Made by a program: the position numbers and the translations under genes
Part shown: in pieces, positions 61,847 through 64,000 of the stretch
How the letters are laid out: every line of letters begins with the position of its first letter
Numbering within the stretch: the first letter of the stretch is position 1
Notes under the pieces: generated by a model
Seen by the model: only the letters and a program-made list of their open reading frames with translations
Database searches by the model: none
Told to the model about the DNA's origin: nothing
Assembly: GCF_900176395.1 (NCBI RefSeq)
Contig: NZ_FWXL01000001.1
Span: 62,001-126,000, forward strand
Reading direction: 5' to 3'
DNA length: 64,000 nt
DNA from: Novosphingobium sp. B1
Lineage (GTDB): Bacteria; Pseudomonadota; Alphaproteobacteria; Sphingomonadales; Sphingomonadaceae

Positions 61847-62319
61847 GCCACGATGCAGAACTTCCTCCCAAGCAGCGGCATGAGGCTCAACCCCCCCCTG
61901 CCAAGCCGCGTCCGCGTCCGCAGGACCCCGTAGAGCAGGAATTCTGGCGGCTGTGCCAGGATGGCCAGCTGCATTTCCAGCGTTGCTCCGCCTGCGGCAC
62001 CTGGCGCCATCTGCCGCGCTACATGTGCGCCCGCTGCGGTTCTCCCGAGTTCGCCTGGGAGCCCAGCACCGGCAGGGGCACGTTGTTCACGTGGACCGTC
62101 ACGCACCAGGCCCTACACCCGGCATTTGCCCACGAAATCCCGTTCATTGCGGCTGTAGTAGAGCTGGAGGAAGGGGTGCGCATGGCGACCCGGCTGATCG
62201 AATGCGCTCAGGACCGAGTCAAACTCGACATGCCGGTCGAACTGACCTTCGAGCCGCTGGGGGACGATTTTCGGCTGCCGGTGTTCCGGCCGACCGCGAG
62301 TGGAGAGCACGCGCCATGA
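61843..62319 (+). CDS. DUF35 zinc-ribbon / OB-fold protein (Ltp partner)
   Basis: 158 residues. A Pro-rich N-terminus leads to [20 protein letters not shown], then a rubredoxin-like ribbon (CSACG and CARCG, four Cys for zinc), then an OB fold ([17 protein letters not shown]). DUF35 proteins bind CoA-ester enzymes; in mycobacterial cholesterol breakdown a DUF35 domain pairs with Ltp2 to form the active aldolase. Overlaps both neighbours by four bases (ATGA), so a stoichiometric complex with the thiolase-like protein is likely. Confidence 0.9.
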   Translation: MSHDAELPPKQRHEAQPPPAKPRPRPQDPVEQEFWRLCQDGQLHFQRCSACGTWRHLPRYMCARCGSPEFAWEPSTGRGTLFTWTVTHQALHPAFAHEIPFIAAVVELEEGVRMATRLIECAQDRVKLDMPVELTFEPLGDDFRLPVFRPTASGEHAP

Positions 62320-63539
62320 ACCTCGAATATGGCCCCGAATACGAGCGCTTCCGCGACGAAGTGCGCGATTTTCTCGCCCGCAATGGCAAGCGTGCGCCGG
62401 AATCGGCACAGCGTGCGGCGCGTCCGACGACCGACGCGGTCGCCTGGCAGAACCTGCTGCTGGAACATGGCTACACCGCGCGGACCATTCCGCGCGAATA
62501 TGGCGGCTACGGCGCTGAGCCAGACATCCTTGAAGCGCGGATCATCGCCGAGGAATTTGCCCGTGCTTGCGTGCCTGGGGGGCTGTCCAACCAAGGCGTC
62601 TCGATGCTGGTTCCGACCCTGCTTGAACTCGGCACCGAGGAGCAGAAGCGCCGCTGGATCGAACCCACCCTGCGCGGTGAGATCGTCTGGTGCCAGGGCT
62701 ATTCGGAACCCGGCGCGGGCTCGGATCTGGCCAGTCTGCGCACTAGCGCGCGCGAGGAAAACGGCCACTTCGTGATCAATGGACAGAAGATCTGGACCAG
62801 CACCGCGCGGCAGGCCGACATGATCTTCTGCCTGGTGCGGACCGAGACCGAGGCACCCAAGCACGCGGGCATTTCTTATCTGATCTTCTCGATGGACTTG
62901 CCGGGGATCGAGGTTCGCCCGCTCAAGACAATGACCGGGCACGCTGAATTCAACGAGACGTTCTTCACCGACGTGCGGGTGCCGGTCGATCAGATCGTCG
63001 GCCAGCGCGGCCAGGGCTGGTTCGTCGCCAATGCGACGCTCGGCCACGAGCGCGGGATGCTTGGCGATCCTGATGCGCTGGAAAACCGCCTGTTGGCGCT
63101 GATCAGGCTGATGCAGGAGGAGCAGATCGGGTCCGCTCGCGCTATTGACAATCCCGTGCTGCGCGACCGTCTTGTCGCTCTGCAGGCGGAAGTCGCGGCG
63201 ATGAAATACAACGGGATGCGCGTGCTTTCGAACCAGCTTAAAGGTGAATCAGGGGGTATGGCAAAGCTGATTGTCAAGCTGCAGAGCTGCGAACTGGCAC
63301 ACCAGATTTCGGCCCTGGCGATCGACGCGATGGGCGAAATGGGCATCCTCTATGCCGAAAGCCCGCGTGAGCGCGAGGGTGGCGTCTGGCAATGGAACTA
63401 TATGTTCCAGTTGGGGCTGATCATCGGCGGCGGTACCGCGCAGATCCAGAAGAACATCATCGCCGAACGCGGCCTCAACATGCCGCGCGAGCCGCGTCTT
63501 GCGCTGGACGCCGCCCAGAGCCGGAAGGAAGTCGCCTGA
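62316..63539 (+). CDS. Acyl-CoA dehydrogenase, first of a pair
   Basis: 407 residues. Standard ACAD layout: an N-terminal helical domain (YGPEYERFRDEVRDFLARNG), FAD contact motif WCQGYSEPGAGSDLASLRT, and a C-terminal domain ending GGGTAQIQKNIIAERGL. It oxidises an acyl-CoA with FAD. Immediately followed by, and overlapping, a second ACAD gene; such pairs form alpha2beta2 enzymes for bulky CoA esters such as steroid side chains (FadE28-FadE29 type). Which subunit carries the catalytic base needs alignment. Start ATG at 62316 within ATGA. Confidence 0.93.
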   Translation: MNLEYGPEYERFRDEVRDFLARNGKRAPESAQRAARPTTDAVAWQNLLLEHGYTARTIPREYGGYGAEPDILEARIIAEEFARACVPGGLSNQGVSMLVPTLLELGTEEQKRRWIEPTLRGEIVWCQGYSEPGAGSDLASLRTSAREENGHFVINGQKIWTSTARQADMIFCLVRTETEAPKHAGISYLIFSMDLPGIEVRPLKTMTGHAEFNETFFTDVRVPVDQIVGQRGQGWFVANATLGHERGMLGDPDALENRLLALIRLMQEEQIGSARAIDNPVLRDRLVALQAEVAAMKYNGMRVLSNQLKGESGGMAKLIVKLQSCELAHQISALAIDAMGEMGILYAESPREREGGVWQWNYMFQLGLIIGGGTAQIQKNIIAERGLNMPREPRLALDAAQSRKEVA

Positions 63540-64000
63540 TGGATTTCGGTCTTTCCCCGGAACAGGAAATGCTTAGGGACACGGTCGGGCGCTGCCTTGC
63601 GGAAACCTGCCCGCTCGATCATGTGCGCTCCTGCTCGGAAACAGGCAGCGCGGTCAGCGATCAGGTCATGGCTGCGCTACATGATATCGGGCTGACCGGT
63701 CTGTTGGTGCCCGAAGTGCATGGCGGGCTAGGGATGACGCTGCTCGATGCAGCGGTGGTGGCCGAGCAGCTTGGCCGGGCTGTTGCCCCTGCGCCGTTCC
63801 TGGCGCTCAGCGTGCTCGCCCCGCTGGCGCTGATGCTGGCGGGCTCGGCCGCGCAGCAGGCTGAATGGCTGCCCCGGATTGCTTCCGGCGCGGTACGCTT
63901 CGGCGTCGCGATCGCGGGCATCGTCGAGGAGCGCGACGGAGTGAGAGTCCGGGCCGACGGCGGCAGACTGACCGGCACCGCGCTGTTCGCGTTAGATTTT
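63539..64000 (+). CDS. Acyl-CoA dehydrogenase, second of a pair (cut by window edge)
   Basis: The first 154 codons are visible. It begins DFGLSPEQEMLRDTVGRCLA and continues LLVPEVHGGLGMTLLDAAVV, the N-terminal helical domain of ACADs; the FAD and catalytic regions lie beyond the window. The start overlaps the stop of the first ACAD in TGATG. Shorter, more degenerate N-terminal wording than the first copy is common for the partner subunit of heteromeric ACADs. Confidence 0.9.
   Translation, partial: MDFGLSPEQEMLRDTVGRCLAETCPLDHVRSCSETGSAVSDQVMAALHDIGLTGLLVPEVHGGLGMTLLDAAVVAEQLGRAVAPAPFLALSVLAPLALMLAGSAAQQAEWLPRIASGAVRFGVAIAGIVEERDGVRVRADGGRLTGTALFALDF

Larger units (their letters stand above)
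48646..64000. mobile_element. Integrated genomic island (left end visible, right end beyond window)
   Basis: Bounded on the left by a tRNA 3' duplication and followed at once by a tyrosine integrase transcribed into the element. Contents: lytic transglycosylase, CHC2/Toprim protein, methyltransferase-helicase, IS256 remnant, P450/ferredoxin and a CoA-thioester catabolic operon. No second attachment copy is seen up to 64000, so the length is at least 15.3 kb. That the catabolic genes belong to the same element is inferred from lack of an intervening boundary. Confidence 0.75.

Overview
The window is GC-rich chromosomal DNA from an alphaproteobacterium of the Sphingomonadales, most likely Novosphingobium or a close relative. 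The signs are the acyl-CoA catabolic genes, a LigF-type glutathione transferase, MutL carrying its own endonuclease motif, very frequent ATGA/GTGA start-stop overlaps, and the neighbourhoods aroQ-accB-accC, rsmI-yraN-gshB and glyQ-glyS-ppdK. The genus is inferred from gene content and remembered family sequences; no search was run.

Positions 1-48,600 are core chromosome. Housekeeping genes are mutL (3' part), ychF, pth, rplY, glyQ, glyS, ppdK, comF, hisI, cysK, tyrS, parE, rsmI, yraN, gshB, accC, accB and aroQ. Between them lie accessory modules: a MerR regulator divergent from a glutaredoxin-MauE membrane fusion over a palindromic operator (2.5-3.7 kb); an alternating set of two TPR lipoproteins and two PEP-CTERM surface proteins, each PEP-CTERM gene preceded by a consensus sigma-54 promoter (6-10.4 kb); tandem TraB/GumN proteins (12-13.8 kb); an XRE regulator whose palindromes overlap its own promoter (14.5-14.8 kb); a MerR (LiuR-like) plus acyl-CoA dehydrogenase unit (23-25.4 kb); a separated MoxR ATPase/VWA protein pair whose genes share an almost identical 20-bp leader box (32-36.5 kb); and three identical-type palindromes spaced exactly 31 bp apart upstream of a TonB-like gene (36.5 kb).

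From about 48,646 to the right edge the DNA looks like an integrated genomic island. Its left end is a tRNA 3'-end fragment (probably tRNA-Pro) that still faces the tRNA's terminator. Next come 11-bp repeats, a tyrosine integrase, a lytic transglycosylase, a CHC2/Toprim protein and a 1413-residue methyltransferase-helicase of the strawberry-notch type. A frameshifted IS256-family transposase remnant separates this mobility/DNA-processing half from a catabolic half.

The catabolic half holds a CYP153-like P450 with its ferredoxin on the minus strand. Divergent from them is a GntR-led operon: an FMN-dependent nitronate-monooxygenase-like enzyme, a lipid-transfer-type thiolase, a DUF35 zinc-ribbon protein and two acyl-CoA dehydrogenases, the last cut by the window edge. 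The combination P450, paired acyl-CoA dehydrogenases, DUF35 and Ltp thiolase resembles the actinobacterial steroid side-chain (igr) operon in composition, so a hydrophobic chain- or ring-containing substrate is likely. The substrate itself cannot be read from the sequence.
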